Shown: positions 1 to 11,368 of the stretch, piece after piece | Position numbering within the stretch: position 1 is the first letter of the stretch | How the letters are laid out: every line of letters starts with the position of its first letter | NCBI GenBank assembly: GCA_021234155.1 | Contig: JAJEKV010000004.1 | Span: forward strand, 6,762,109-6,826,108 | Direction of reading: 5' to 3' | Source: Isoetes taiwanensis | Taxonomy: Eukaryota; Streptophyta; Lycopodiopsida; Isoetales; Isoetaceae | Length of the DNA: 64,000 bases | Made by a program: the position numbers and the translations under genes | The notes under the pieces: model-generated | Told to the model about the DNA's origin: nothing | Database searches by the model: none | Seen by the model: only the letters and a program-made list of their open reading frames with translations

Positions 1-83
1 GACTTAATGACTTCTTGTTGGTTTGATATTTCCTACTTGAATGCTTCAATCACTTCTTTATGAAAATTAGATTTTATTTTCAG

Positions 84-3000
84 GTTGTATTAGATGGCTT
101 GAAGATGAAGAACGGGATTGGCTTTCTCGACAGCCATTCTATACAAGTATTAGGGGGGCATGTAAAGCCGCTTTGTGATGCTTGGGAAGTAGAACACAAG
201 CAGTCCTGGCTGGCACGGAAAACCTTATCAAAAGGTGCAACGATGACAGATTCATCCGGGCCACCTCAGTTTCGTGTTCTTCACGTGGGTATGGAGATCA
301 CAATGCTGTTTGTCTGATACGTAAAGTTCTTTTTCACGAGAATAGTTGGTCCAGGGATACCTATACATGTGGGAGATACGTAAGCTTTTCTTTAAGATGC
401 AACTTCTATATTGTTTTTCTTTTGTTCTTTGAGTGCAAATATCCAAAGGGACATAATACCTTTTAGGGGAGGCTTTCTGAGGACTGTACCTTCCTCATCA
501 TTTGGACATGAATAATGTGGTTTGGTAAAGTGAAATACATTTCTGTCCACTAATAGAGAACATGGCAGGCCAGCATCCGAGGGCAGCATGCAATACAGGA
601 CCCCAATCATTAACGGGAATATGCATCTCTTTCAAATAAGCAGCATCGGCACTCCACATGGATGGCAAGTGATCTAGGTCCCAAAGGGATCAAACAGAGT
701 TAGGCCTCGCAATCAAAGCAAGATATATAAATGGCATTTATTGTTGCAAATACGAGATCTGTTTGAGACACTGAAAGCAATAAGATCTTACTAGACCCAG
801 AAGAAGAGGTGCGGCAATGGTATCAGGATATAAGATGAGGACGTAACTGTTAAGTTTTGAACAGATTTGCTAATTAATTACGTGAGCATAGCTGTCTGCC
901 AGAAACTGTTTTTTGATAAATATAACTTGAGCATCAACATGCTTGGCTTTCGCATGCTGCAATGGATTAAGGGTGAGTTGTCGATTGGAGATGGTATCAC
1001 GTCCGGAGATTAGTAAGCTAACAAAACAAAAAATCATGAGACGTCATCTTCAGTTGTCCTATTTGCTCTTAGGAATGAAGGTTTACTGCTGATTTGCTGG
1101 TTTTCTTAAAGCATTTGACATTGTTACAAAGAGATTGTTTCAGGACCGAAAGTATTTGGATTTTTTGATGGCAATTTGGGCAGTACTATCTTTATATTGG
1201 CGCATGGAAATATGATCAAGTGATGTGCACAAGGCTTAGGCTAGTGTGTCATAAGCAAGGTTGCAGATCTTTTTAGGCTGAGACATGCAGCTTCAGCTGG
1301 CTTGCCAAACAATTGATTCTCTTACTCTATTGAGAAGCATCTTCAAATGCACTTGAAGACTCAGTACAAATGTCTCATATTGGATATACTTGTTCAATTG
1401 ATGTGATCACCGCTTTGGATGTTGGATCGATGAATCTGTGATCTAAGATCAGATGGAGACAGTGAGAAAGAGAGCACACTTGCAATACTCCTTGATTCAT
1501 TCATTATGCTATTGCATACAAGGCTAGTCACAATTACGGGGGATGGCCGTTAAAATATTTCATATGAAGGGATGAAGAATATATGCCGCTACTTAATAAA
1601 TTAGATAACTCCTTTGTGTCTAGCTGTAGATAACTAGTTACTTTACTATTTAAATAGGTGAATTTGCTCAATAATACCAGTTCTTCCCTTCCTTAATAAA
1701 GTATCAGCCTTGATTCCTAAGAAACTTCTCCGATGAGATTTGTCTTTTGAGGAACTCTTTGTGAGGGTGTCTGCTACTTGTTGATCAGTTTTGCAATGGA
1801 CTAAATCAACAACAGCATTATCAACGGCCTCCTTGATAAAGTGATAGCGTGTATGAATGTGCTTAATCCAAGACTCCCAAAGCCGTTTGCCAAACCACAT
1901 CACTTCACATGCTGCTGCTGTGCCTGCCATGTTAAAGTCTCCATTCAAGAATGTATTTCTGAAATGCACAGTTTCTATAGTTGTCATTTGCAACAGGAGA
2001 AATTGAAAATCGATGCCTTCTCTTTGCACCTAATCTTTTGCTACTAATCTTGCATTATGTTTTGCAATGCTTCAATAAGCTTTATACTTCATCTTGTACA
2101 CCCATTTTCAGCCAACGTTCTGATTTATTATGTCTGGGTACTAGATCGAAGTATAGTTTTATACCTTATCTTCTTGCTTGCTGCCATACTTCACTTTGCT
2201 GCAGCCTCTTCAAACGTCATGGGCTCATGTGAACCCAAAACTTCAGCCATCGAGGCACAATTACATTGTTCTTTCTCAAGTGTGTGTGCCTTACAACTTT
2301 CATTTGACAATGAAAGGCCTAAATCAATAGGAAGAAGATGATCTGCTGCATTTGAAATTTTAGCCAAGATTGGTCCAAAACCAACCCAATTTGTTGCCAG
2401 AAATTCAATCTTTCTGACTTCCAACTTTGAAACTCTTGAATCTGAAGCATAGAATTGACAATTTTCAGCATAAAGCAAGCATTTAGAAGCGCAATTCAAA
2501 CCCTCTGTCAAATCCCCAATTCATATGGGTTCTTTCGAGCCAAGAGCATGTTTTGGGGGTGCAGTAGCTCTGTTACTTCTGTATTGAGAAGAGCCAGGGG
2601 TTGTTGCGCTGGTGGGGGTTTCTGAGACTTCAGAGGCGGTGCAGTGCGTTGATGCAATTCTTAGCAAAGCCAAAGCTTATGAAATTAGTATCGTACCCTG
2701 AGTTAGCGGCTGGAATGGATGAAGAAGATATGCGACAGGCTATTAGTGACATCAAGGTAAATGAGGATTTCCTAGAGCTGGATGTTGTTGGGCAAGTGAT
2801 TGAAACTTTGGAAATTGTTTTAGGAGCAAGGGGGCAACCATATGACTGTCAATCCATGAAGGGGGTTGTATTGCCAATTTTATGGAACTATAGATCCAGG
2901 AGAACCCCTCGGGTTCGAAAGATCACGCCTGCTTTATAGTTTAAAGGAGGATTAAGGAATGAAGGGCGACATTTTAGGGAAGTGTTGTCTGGGTTGGCCA

Positions 3001-4607
3001 TGCAACTTGAGAAAGAAGTTGCAATGACCATGGCCAGTAATAAGGAATTGCACCATGTGATGGGCCATTTTTGAAGCAACGGTTTTGGACTTGTTACCCC
3101 AAGTCTTGTAGTAATGGGAAGCTCTTTAGGAAATATGAACAAAAAAAGATATGCGTACGCCAATTTTTCTCATCAGATCAGCCAGTAACAAAAGTAACTA
3201 AGTAAGATACATGGAGCCCTAATGAGGCTCCACATCAGCACAATTGTACTTAAATACATTTAGAGTATAGAGTATGCTTGCTTCTAGTGTTCCATCCAAC
3301 TAGTTTCATTCAATGCCAGAGCCTCCTCCCTTGATATTGTGGCAGACTGAGCAGCCCGACCTAGGGTCTGGCAAACAACATGCCTGCTATGTGACTTTGA
3401 AGAGCACTTTTTACATGTCCAGTGTATATGGATGCAAGTTGGTCTTATTGTATCTTTTGCAAGGTCATATCCTTACTAAGCCTATCAGTATTGAGGTACT
3501 TGGTCTTCGGCACGGTCGCACAATTGTCATGATACTGCCAACATATTTTAAACAACTGTTTCTTGCGAATCTGTTGAGCTCTTTCTTCGGTCGTGGTACT
3601 CATTTAGCGAAATAATAAATTCATTCGACATTGATTTGGTTCATTTTAGTTTATGTGAAAAGTGACAGTGTCATACTAAGTTGAGTCACACGTTGTATGA
3701 CATGCTATTGTTTCTATTATTATGTGTGAAAGAATCAGTGTACGTGTCGTTGCATTTTGCAGTTTTTCTGGCTTGGTTATTTGGTGACTAACTGAATTTA
3801 TCAGCAGATAAGATGCCTGAAGATGCAAATGCTTCACTTATGCAATATAAACTTCATTCCCAGTCTTCAAACCCTCAATGTGGACAAGAAAGCACAGAAA
3901 GTCATGGATTAGCTCCTGAAAGTTTGATGCATTATCAGAATCATGGTAATTTTTTTGCTGGGACAATTTTGAATTTTTTTTTTTTTTGGGTGGTTTGAAT
4001 AGTTACTGGTTCTTTTGTCTGTCTCTCAGATTATAATGGGTATTTTCAATTGAATTGGATTGCTAGGTAATTTTTTGGAATCATCTAATTCAATCAAACA
4101 CGCAGCTAGTATTGGAGAGGATAGTTCAAAAAAGGACAAGCCATCTGCTCCAATAAAAAACAGGGAAGCAGCTCAAAAGCTTCTTGAAGTTATGATGGAC
4201 GTGAAGCAAAGTGGCAGTGAGGTGAAGGCTAAGGGAGCTTTCGCTCGAACTTCACGTCAGGGAAGAGGGAGAGGGAGAGACACGGGAGAATGTCATACGC
4301 TGACATTAGATGAATGGGAAGCAAGAAGGGGCGAACTGCATAATCGGTGTCTTCCTAGTGTTGCAAATGATGAGATATTTGCTAGGGAACTCCAAAATCA
4401 GTTAATGCTTGAGGATGATCAGGTAATTTATAAATTCATAAACAGTTTTCAGTTCATGCATAAATTTTTTTTGGTTGATTACAGGCTGATCAGCTTCGTC
4501 TAAGCATGTTCAACTATGCTGGTGATGGGCATGTGGGAGAAAATACCAAGCCAAGAGGTAGAGGAAGGGGAAGAGGTGGGACAAAGTATTTTAGAAGAGG
4601 TCACTAG
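84..4607 (+). CDS. TDRD3-like OB-fold protein, 3' part (exons 84-288, 3808-3945, 4067-4421, 4485-4607)
   Basis: Four exons with GT/AG borders read as the C-terminal part of a TDRD3/RMI1-type OB-fold protein, a family linked in other eukaryotes to topoisomerase III beta. The first exon has the OB-fold hallmark 'QVLGGHVKPL' followed by 'SSGPPQF', as in TDRD3. Exon 3 has a helical stretch starting 'NREAAQKLL' and the acidic 'LTLDEWEARRG' segment. Exon 4 ends with an RGRGRGRGG tail, a typical RNA-binding RGG-like end. Exon 1 ends in phase 1 if the donor is at 289, which matches the phase of exon 2 at 3808, so splicing across the 3.5 kb intron keeps the frame. The 5' exons lie before the window. 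I see no stop or frameshift in these exons. The family assignment rests on remembered motifs; exon 1 to exon 2 joining is inferred from phase. Confidence 0.6.
1646..2340 (-). pseudogene. Ty1/copia pol remnant (RT start fused to RNase H end)
   Basis: Read on the reverse strand, 2240-2030 shows the start of a copia reverse transcriptase: an 'EPMTFEEAAA' entry motif, then degraded 'KWVYKMKY' and 'ARLVAKD' motifs in shifting frames, then 'EGIDF'. After 'FLNGDF' the sequence jumps directly to the C-terminal RNase H region, with 'HIHTRYHFIKEAV' and 'QQVADTLTK' before the stop near 1646. The central RT and most of RNase H are therefore missing. It lies reversed inside the large intron of the TDRD3-like gene. 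The stretch just below it (about 1400-1640) has LTR-like character but I could not delimit an LTR. Confidence 0.65.
2601..2939 (+). other. Unrecognised 112-codon open frame in the intron
   Basis: This is a single open frame between the copia remnant and exon 2 of the TDRD3-like gene. It is acidic in its middle, with 'MDEEDMRQAISDI' and 'LELDVVGQVIETLEIVLG', which could be helical. I do not recognise a family and see no splice or promoter context. It may be part of a decayed retroelement or chance. The rest of the intron, 2940-3807, holds no gene I can support. Confidence 0.12.
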
Positions 4608-4939
4608 TCTATTTAGTGGAATACACGAAAAATTAAGAGAGCATTTGCGGGACTAAATTATTTTTGTATGCATTGCATGCTTTGGTTCTTACTTTGTTTC
4701 ATGTGCTTTCCACTTAAAACTTCAAAGGCATTCATGGCAATTTAGCGGTCAGGGTGGTTTAAGCAAGCTTTCAGCCTTATTGCAACGATGGAGCTGCTCA
4801 TCATTTTGAGAATCTAAACCCTTGGAACATGCGAAAATAAAAACATTGTACCGTAGGAACATGCTAAAATTGAAATTTGCGCCGTAGGACATATTAAATA
4901 ACTTGTATATCTCTTATCATAATATAATATATATAATAT

Positions 4940-7107
4940 ATAATACCCAAATGGTACAAAAAGCTTCTGAGAAAGAAGAAACGTGATTATTACAAGAAAA
5001 AGCAACAGGAACTGACACAGCATCTCAGACACACACCGAAATTTTTTTGGGATATGTTTAGAGGCCGATTTGAGAGCACTAGTATAAAGGAAGATGCCTT
5101 GCTAAAATTAGTCCAAGATTTGTATGAGAAGAATGGCCAAAATAGCATGATAAAAATAGCCTCTAGCGCATTAACTTTCACAGAATCAAAGGTGCAGGAA
5201 ACACTAAGCAGTATGGCCAACAATAAGGCATGTGATATGGATGGACTATGCGTGGAGCTCCTAAAATGGGGCGGGCAGCAGACACTATCCACGCTTACAA
5301 GCTTGCTAAATGAAGGGATTAGGCAAGGTTTGCCAGATAATTGGAACATAAACAGGGTCCATCCAATACACAAAGCAGGTGATAAGAGAGTGATATCAAA
5401 TTACAGAACAATTCTTATTGGGAGTACTTTTGCAAAAATTTTGGGCAGCCTGTTGGAATCTAAGCTTAGTTTGTGGGCAGAAGGAAATGATAAACGCTCT
5501 CCATGCCAAGCTGGTTTTAGGAAAGGACATAGTACGTTGGATCATGCTCTTGCACTCAGAGTATTGGTGGAGAAAGCTAGACATCCGAATGCAACTCTAT
5601 TTGTAGCATTTATAGATTTCGCCAAAGCATTTGACTCCGTTCCAAGAGACAAGCTAAGCGAGAGGATGGTGCAGCTAGGGGTTCCTGAAGAAATCGAGCA
5701 GCCCATAGACCGCTTATATTCGAGTTCGATTAAAATCTCAACAGATTTGAGCACACTAGTGAGAAGCACTCTGTCGAGTAATCGCCAAGGTCGCCCATTA
5801 TCGCCAACCCTCGCTTTGGCATCTTCATAGACGAATCGAAGAATGGCTCAAAGACCAATCATTACAGGGCACACAACTAGGTAACTTGTCTTATTCAGTT
5901 TGTTGTTATACGCAGATGATATTGTATTGCTTGCCAACAAAAGCAAGTATTGCGTAAACATTTGCACGGGCCGGAATTATTCTCGCATTGCAAAGGGGAT
6001 GAAGGTAAACATAGCTAAGTCCAAAATTATGGTTTTTGGTACCGTGGAAAGACCAGATTTCTTATATCGGGTCAAGCTCTTGAAACAAGAGAATGTTACA
6101 AATATTTGGGCATTGATTTTGCTTCAAATTACAAAATTTGAAAAGATTGCGTGAAAAGAAGAGTCACGGGTGGAAAATCAGCCTTATACAAAGATGCTAA
6201 CAAGATGTGATAAAGCTTCATTAATTGATTGGGAGCTGAAAAAAACGCTTTTCAAGACTCTTGTGCAAACGGTCTTTATATGGTACACCAAGATGGGGAC
6301 CCAGGTTGTCCCAGCTAAGCTATGGAGTCAAGTAGAATCCGTGGCAAAAATGTTTATAATGAGAAGAGCTTGGGATCAAAGCTCAAACTCCGTATGCAAT
6401 AATGCTAGCGTGTTGGGTTGTTACCTCTCGAGCTTGAAGCTCTTTATCAAACTCAGAAACTTTATGAACAAAGCTACAAGAACAAGAGTCAACTCGAATC
6501 TCTTATCAAGCTATGGCAAATTCGTAACAAGGGTGGCTAAGAGATTTCGAATTGGGCAAAAAGATGGGGGTTGTCCAAGCAAACTGGCCTACTGATAAAA
6601 ATGAAGCTAGAACCTTGCTGGAAAAACTTGCAGTAGACAGTTTATGGGCTGCCCCGGGTAGCAAAATGTCTTATTACAGAAATACAGTAAATGACATGAG
6701 AGAGTACAAAAGCCAAGCTTATATGTGCTCAGATATTCCAAAGGCATATAAACGAGTAATGGCTAGATACCGAACCAGCTCTCATCGGCTAGAGATTGAA
6801 GTAGGCAGATGGTTTAACGTTCCCATAGAAGACAGGAAATGTAAGATATGTGGCGTTGAAGTGGAGGATGAAGCCCACACCTTTCTGCACTGCACAGCAT
6901 ATGAGCATATAAGGGAAGAGTTTGAGGTATACGTAGACAGTTTTTATACATTGTTAAATCTGGAACCATTTTTTGTAGGAGAGTATATGAACAGGGTGGA
7001 TACACACTGTACATTTCTGTTAAAGTTGTGAATACTTGCTCCATGGCCTTTCAAGGTCCTAAGTGAGCACTAGACAAATAAATAAATAAATAAATAAATA
7101 TAATATA
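4940..7107 (+). mobile_element. 5'-truncated LINE with (AAAT)n tail
   Basis: The element runs from an open frame that begins next to an AT microsatellite at about 4940 to a 3' tail of AAAT repeats at 7077-7107. The tail and absent 5' half are typical of target-primed insertion of a truncated LINE. It follows the TDRD3-like gene by about 330 bp on the same strand. The target-site duplication cannot be read because both flanks are AT-rich. Confidence 0.75.
4943..7031 (+). pseudogene. LINE ORF2 remnant: reverse transcriptase and C-terminal zinc knuckle
   Basis: The frame open from about 4943 to 5830 carries RT motifs in order: 'RHTPKFFWDMF' linker, 'NYRTILI', 'AGFRKGHSTLDHALAL', the catalytic motif A 'FIDFAKAFDSVP' and 'QGRPLSPTL', where the usual QGCPLSP cysteine is arginine. 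A frameshift leads to motif C 'LLYADDIVLLANKS' near 5904. Further frames carry the thumb region, and 6552-7031 holds a C-terminal finger, 'CKICGVEVEDEAHTFLHC', of CX2C...HX4C type. At least three frameshifts separate the pieces, so it is dead. The endonuclease domain is missing, consistent with 5' truncation. The finger and 'FRKGHSTLDHALAL' motif differ from the usual angiosperm L1; I cannot name the clade. Confidence 0.75.
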
Positions 7108-7356
7108 ATATAATATCTGTTATATACAATAACTTAAGCACCCCCCTTGTCCATAGAGATTTTGATCTCAACCGTCGATTGTGAAATCGACGGTTCGAAT
7201 GCAGCCACCTCGTCTATTACACACAAGGGGGCAGCTTAATTTGAATTCATCTGGGCCGTCGAATATGCTCCATGAACGGCTCAGATGTTGCCACATAAAT
7301 TGGGAGCAATAAATGCAATATAAATGCAATGTAATTAGGTGGCAACAATATTTAAT

Positions 7357-7536
7357 GGACCATTAGTAAGGTGGCAGCAATATTTAATACGATTAGTGAG
7401 GTGGCATGTTGCCTTAGGAAAAAATAAAAATAAATCAATCTTCTTTGGACCATTAGTAAGGTGGGAGCAATATTTAATACGATTAGTGAGGTGGCATGTT
7501 GCCTTAGGAAAAAATAAAAATAAATCAATCTTCTTT
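7357..7536 (+). repeat. 90 bp tandem duplication (two copies)
   Basis: Two nearly identical 90 bp units start with 'ggaccattagtaaggtgg' at 7357 and 7447; a third partial start 'ggaccat' follows at 7537. The units differ by about one base (ggcagc versus ggggagc-type change), so the duplication is recent. Region 7108-7356 holds no gene; it contains a self-complementary stretch 'accgtcgattgtgaaatc'. Confidence 0.9.
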
Positions 7537-7600
7537 GGACCATCGTCTATGAACATTGCAAGGGCGGCCAAGGTCCAAGGTCGAATTGGTGCGATAGCAG

Positions 7601-7980
7601 AGCTCGAGACTGAAGCGAAAATCTGCTCCAAACGGATTTGAGAAGCAGCATAGCGCATGCATCCACAGAATCGAATTTGCGGCCTCCAATACTGAGATGA
7701 ATGTTGATTTTTCTTTTGGTCACAGAGTCGAATTTGCGGCCTCCAATACTGAGATGAATGTTGATTTTTCTTTTGGTCCCGACCCTTGCAGGTCTTCTTT
7801 TAAGGTAAAGCCAAACGGGAACAGGAATGGAAGAACCTTGATTCTTCCAGGCTCTGCAGCATTGCCAATTTTGCTTCAAAGTGGTGCCGCGCTCGATGCT
7901 GGATTACTGCTGGCAAATGAATCTAACAATGCTTTGTCACTGCCCACATGGACAATTCATGTTGCTAGCGTAGTGGAATG
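7601..7980 (+). pseudogene. DUF2499 plastid-type protein, single exon fragment
   Basis: The frame ends with 'LSLPTWTIHVASVVEW' immediately before a good donor (gtgagt at 7981). This matches the conserved start of DUF2499 proteins of cyanobacteria and plastids, whose next residues form a membrane segment. The preceding residues, rich in Ser, Asn, Arg and Lys, fit a transit-peptide region. The exon may begin after an acceptor-like 'gatagcag' at 7600. A 57 bp tandem duplication lies inside the frame and adds 19 residues. No following exon is visible before the MITE at 8114 or beyond, so this is probably a broken or displaced gene fragment. The function of DUF2499 is unknown to me. Confidence 0.5.
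7664..7777 (+). repeat. 57 bp in-frame tandem duplication
   Basis: Two copies start at 7664 and 7721 with 'cacaga(a/g)tcgaatttgc' and differ by one base. The 57 bp length keeps the reading frame of the DUF2499-like exon and repeats 19 residues. Confidence 0.9.
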
Positions 7981-8113
7981 GTGAGTAACTCTTTTCGCTC
8001 CAGATTATGGGTCAGCGGGGTATGATGAGAATGTTTAGAACAGAAACACATGCCGTTATGTTAACCAGTTTTATCTTCTGTTAGTGTAGAATTTCTCATG
8101 TCCGCTTCTCTAA

Positions 8114-8435
8114 GGGTAAAAGCATGTTAGGGTGTACCACTTTTGGAACCTGCAAAAGTACATACACTAGGTACTTCAGAACTGGGTACTTTCTCATTTT
8201 TCTTTTCATTAAAACTAATACAAAAATCCAAAATAAAAGTCAAGGACATGGTAATATTCAAAGTTAAGGTAAAGATAATGCTATCGGAGACCAATATATA
8301 TATAAAAAGTTATAAAACATACCTTATATTGAGATATTATACAGGTACCCAGTACCCAGTCCTGGCTACCTTTTTAGGTACCTTTTTGGTCACTAAATAA
8401 TACTTTTTAAGGGACACCCTAACATGCTTTTACCC
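8114..8435. mobile_element. MITE with 22 bp perfect terminal inverted repeats
   Basis: Positions 8114-8135 (gggtaaaagcatgttagggt...) and 8414-8435 are perfect inverted repeats of 22 bp. The 4-mer CTAA flanks both sides (8110-8113 and 8436-8439), which can also be read as a TAA duplication with one extra C at the right end. The TAA reading would fit a PIF/Harbinger (Tourist-like) MITE. The 322 bp element has no coding capacity. Confidence 0.85.
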
Positions 8436-8894
8436 CTAATGAAATTTCGACAGTTAGATTACCATTTGATACTCTGGTTCCCAGATACGTCTGCTGATGT
8501 TTTTCAACTGTCAAGCATTCAAAGGCAAACGACAGGCAAGAAAGTGGTAGTTCTAAACTCAAAATTTTAACATGTGCTCAGCACATGCTGATGTGGCCAG
8601 ATCACCAGTATTTCCTTTCGATTGTATCTCTCAACTAGTTTATTCTAGTTTCTCCACTAGAGTACCAATTCTTGCAGCTTTTGTTGAACATTGCTGCGGA
8701 TTCTTTGGTTTTGTCAATGGCGGTTCTGAATTTGAAGGAAAAGCCACTAAGGGGAGGTGCCCATGTATGGTGCAGTTAAGGAGAGATTGGCGTAAATTTG
8801 CAGCTTGGATCCCAAATTGCTCCCAATTTTTTGTGAACTTGTGCCCGACAAGGCCCACATTAGTTGTTGCATCCATGGAGATTCAAACATCAAA

Positions 8895-9433
8895 GTTGAC
8901 CCAACAGTGAAGCCAGACTTAAGAACGCCCACCTTTGCAGCAGTTGTCTTGCGCATAAATAATGCACGTTGGGATGGTAAGTTCCTCCCTTCTGCCATAC
9001 TTCTTGCCAACAGTGCACATTTAGTGCACAGTAGGCACTGCACTGAGCATTTATTGTGCTTTGTGGATGAGGCCAATAATGCATTGTGCATGGTGCCAAT
9101 GCAGGTGTCCCTTTTATCCTTAGAGCTGGAAAGTCTTATGATTCTCGTAAGGCTGAGATCCGGGTCCAATTTAAGGATGTCCCTGGTGACATTTTCAAAT
9201 GTGAGCTCTGCTCCTTGCAGCATGCTTAAAAGTCTTAAAAGAATGTACGTTCCTGTTATTTTGCATGCAAATTTTGATAATCCTCGTCTAAACTCAACTT
9301 CTGGTCTGTAAGATAAATTGTATGTGATTCTGGTCTTACGAATTGTTCCTTCATTTATATAGGCAAGAAACAAGGTAGAAACGAATTTGTGATGCGATTA
9401 CAACCTTCAGAAGCAATGTACATGAAGCTGACG
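8895..9433 (+). pseudogene. Glucose-6-phosphate dehydrogenase fragment, three consecutive exons
   Basis: Exons at about 8895-8976, 9105-9200 and 9363-9433 with correct GT/AG borders and matching phases encode a continuous stretch of G6PD. The first has 'TPTFAAVVLRINNARWDG'. The second gives '[19 protein letters not shown]' and '[12 protein letters not shown]'. The third gives '[19 protein letters not shown]'. In G6PD this lies in the large beta+alpha domain C-terminal to the NADP-binding fold. The residues are well conserved and no stop is seen, but the N-terminal catalytic part (with the RIDHYLGKE-type motif) and the C-terminal exons are absent, so it is a gene fragment. Retained introns argue for DNA-level transfer, not retrocopying. 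The left edge of homology lies at about 8870-8895. Confidence 0.8.
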
Positions 9434-11030
9434 GTATTCCCTTTTGCTATGTTTGGATGAGAGTATCAAAAAATGTCTATTTCAGTTAGTCCTACATGTG
9501 GCGTGCTGCCTATCCCCTAATGTGTTTGTGTCACAGTTACCCAGTGTGCAACAAAGTCCTAGGATTGAACCAAACAATCCGGTTCAATTTAAAAAGTTCC
9601 GGTCCACATGAAATACTCTAGGATATACGTCCGGTCCAAAAACTGGCGTATAAGGATTTGGGCCGGTTGAAGCCATAGGTCCTAGGATTTTTTCCGGTTA
9701 TATTTTACAGTAATAGGATTTTCTTACTAGGCTACTTATGTATAGTGAATGCCAATATCATATTTAATATACACCCACACTATTCAATGCCATTGAACAA
9801 TCATTATGTATTATATGCACCGCTTGCATGCAAACTGGGGCGGGAAAAACAACTGCAAAATCTACGCAAAAGGGGTCAGGGAAAACAAGGTCAAAATCAT
9901 AGAGCCAAGCAGGGAAACTCAAAAAAATTTATTTTTTTAATTCCATACTTAATCCTTCTATTTTCTTTGATGTGGATGAGAGCAGATGTTTGCAAATCTG
10001 GTAGAGGCAGACTTTGTCAATTTTTCTTTGGCAAATTCGGCAAGCTTCTTCATCATTACAGACAAATCTATGCTAATACATGATCCTTTGTAAATGTTAC
10101 TCAAAAGAAACTTTCTGAGGATCCTTTTATAAATCCTTGTTAAAGGAAAAGTTCCTGATGGAATTTGTAACAGAAGGGCCAATCCGGTTCAAATTAATAT
10201 AATCCTATTAGATTTCGAAACATAAGGCTTTTTTCCTTTTAAAAAAAAAAGGTTTGTTATACACTGCAGTTACCTGTTTGCAAATGGCTTCCCCTCATTA
10301 CAAAGGTATATGGGATCGTAAAACTCCGATATATGGCTTAAAATTGAAAGCTTGGAACTAGAACCTTTTTGAGATTTAGAAGTGAAGTATTATAATTTCT
10401 GTTTAACAGGTCAAGCGCCCAGGTTTAGAAATGTCAGCCACACAAAGTGAAATTATTCTACTTTAGTAAATAGTTGTACATGCATCTTATTGACATTATG
10501 CATCTTATTGACATTTTGATGACGATTAAAAAATTCACTTGGCACTTTTGAGTTTTTGTTAATGTATAGCTATAAGATGCAGTTCTACCTTATGGGTTGT
10601 TGATTTCAATTTCATTGAATGTATCTGTATTTTGTTTTTAATGCACTTTTGTATTCCATAGGATTCTAGCTATAAATGGTCAGGGGCCACTATAAGACGA
10701 AGGCATAGTTAGCACTATAAGTTAAAGATATACTTGCTAGCCATCGCAAACCATTAAGCAGACATAGTTGGCACTATAAGTTAAAGATATAGTTGGGACT
10801 ATAAGTCAAAGATATACTTGACGACCATCACAAACCATTAAGCATTGTGATGCAACCATCCATTGAAAACATGGAATTTTACCAGCAAGTTAATCAAAGC
10901 AATTGTATAAATCACAAACCAACGCAGATATATTTGGACATTTTAAAGGAGATCCAAAGCATAACAAACCCAATGCATGCTTAATTGAGTGTGTGAGTTT
11001 ACTCACACCATAGGTTTAGAAATAGGAGGC
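9434..11030. other. No gene seen; AT-rich repeats
   Basis: This stretch has no recognisable coding sequence. It contains scattered repeats of 'ggttcaattt/ggttcaaatt' with 'cctaggatt' (9557-9690, 10180-10205) and a short repeat 'ggcactataagttaaagata' at about 10710-10830. A poly-A run lies near 10240. Confidence 0.6.
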
Positions 11031-11340
11031 ATCCTCTATAATGGTGATATTATTTCCTCTAATAGACTGCGTTCCATTCATAGGCATTCTCTGAAAGGAA
11101 GGCAATAGACTTCTTAGTGTGCTCTCCAGTCCAAACATATAATGTAGAGGAGACCTTGAATTCGACTTATCTGAGCCAAAAAAACCAGCATCCTGGAAAC
11201 TCCTTCATCGAGAACTCTGTAATGGTGATATTATTTTTGATAATAGACTGACTTCCATTCACAGGCATTCTCTGATGGCATTTAAGATTAGGATTCGTAA
11301 AAGGAAGACAATAGTATTAAACCGCTTACTATGCTCTCCA
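11031..11340 (+). repeat. Diverged direct repeat, two units about 185 bp apart
   Basis: 'taatggtgatattatttt' plus 'aatagactg(c/a)(g/c)ttccattca' and 'aggcattctctga' occur near 11037-11095 and again near 11220-11275, each followed by a purine-rich 'ggaaggcaatag / ggaagacaatag' and 'tgctctcc'. The second unit is the target into which the gypsy element inserted. Confidence 0.6.
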
Positions 11341-11368
11341 TTTAGTGGGGATTTTAATGGAGATGCAC

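Noticed and set aside
7077-7115. AAAT repeat as an independent microsatellite.
   Set aside because: Its position right after the LINE zinc-knuckle ORF fits a LINE tail better.
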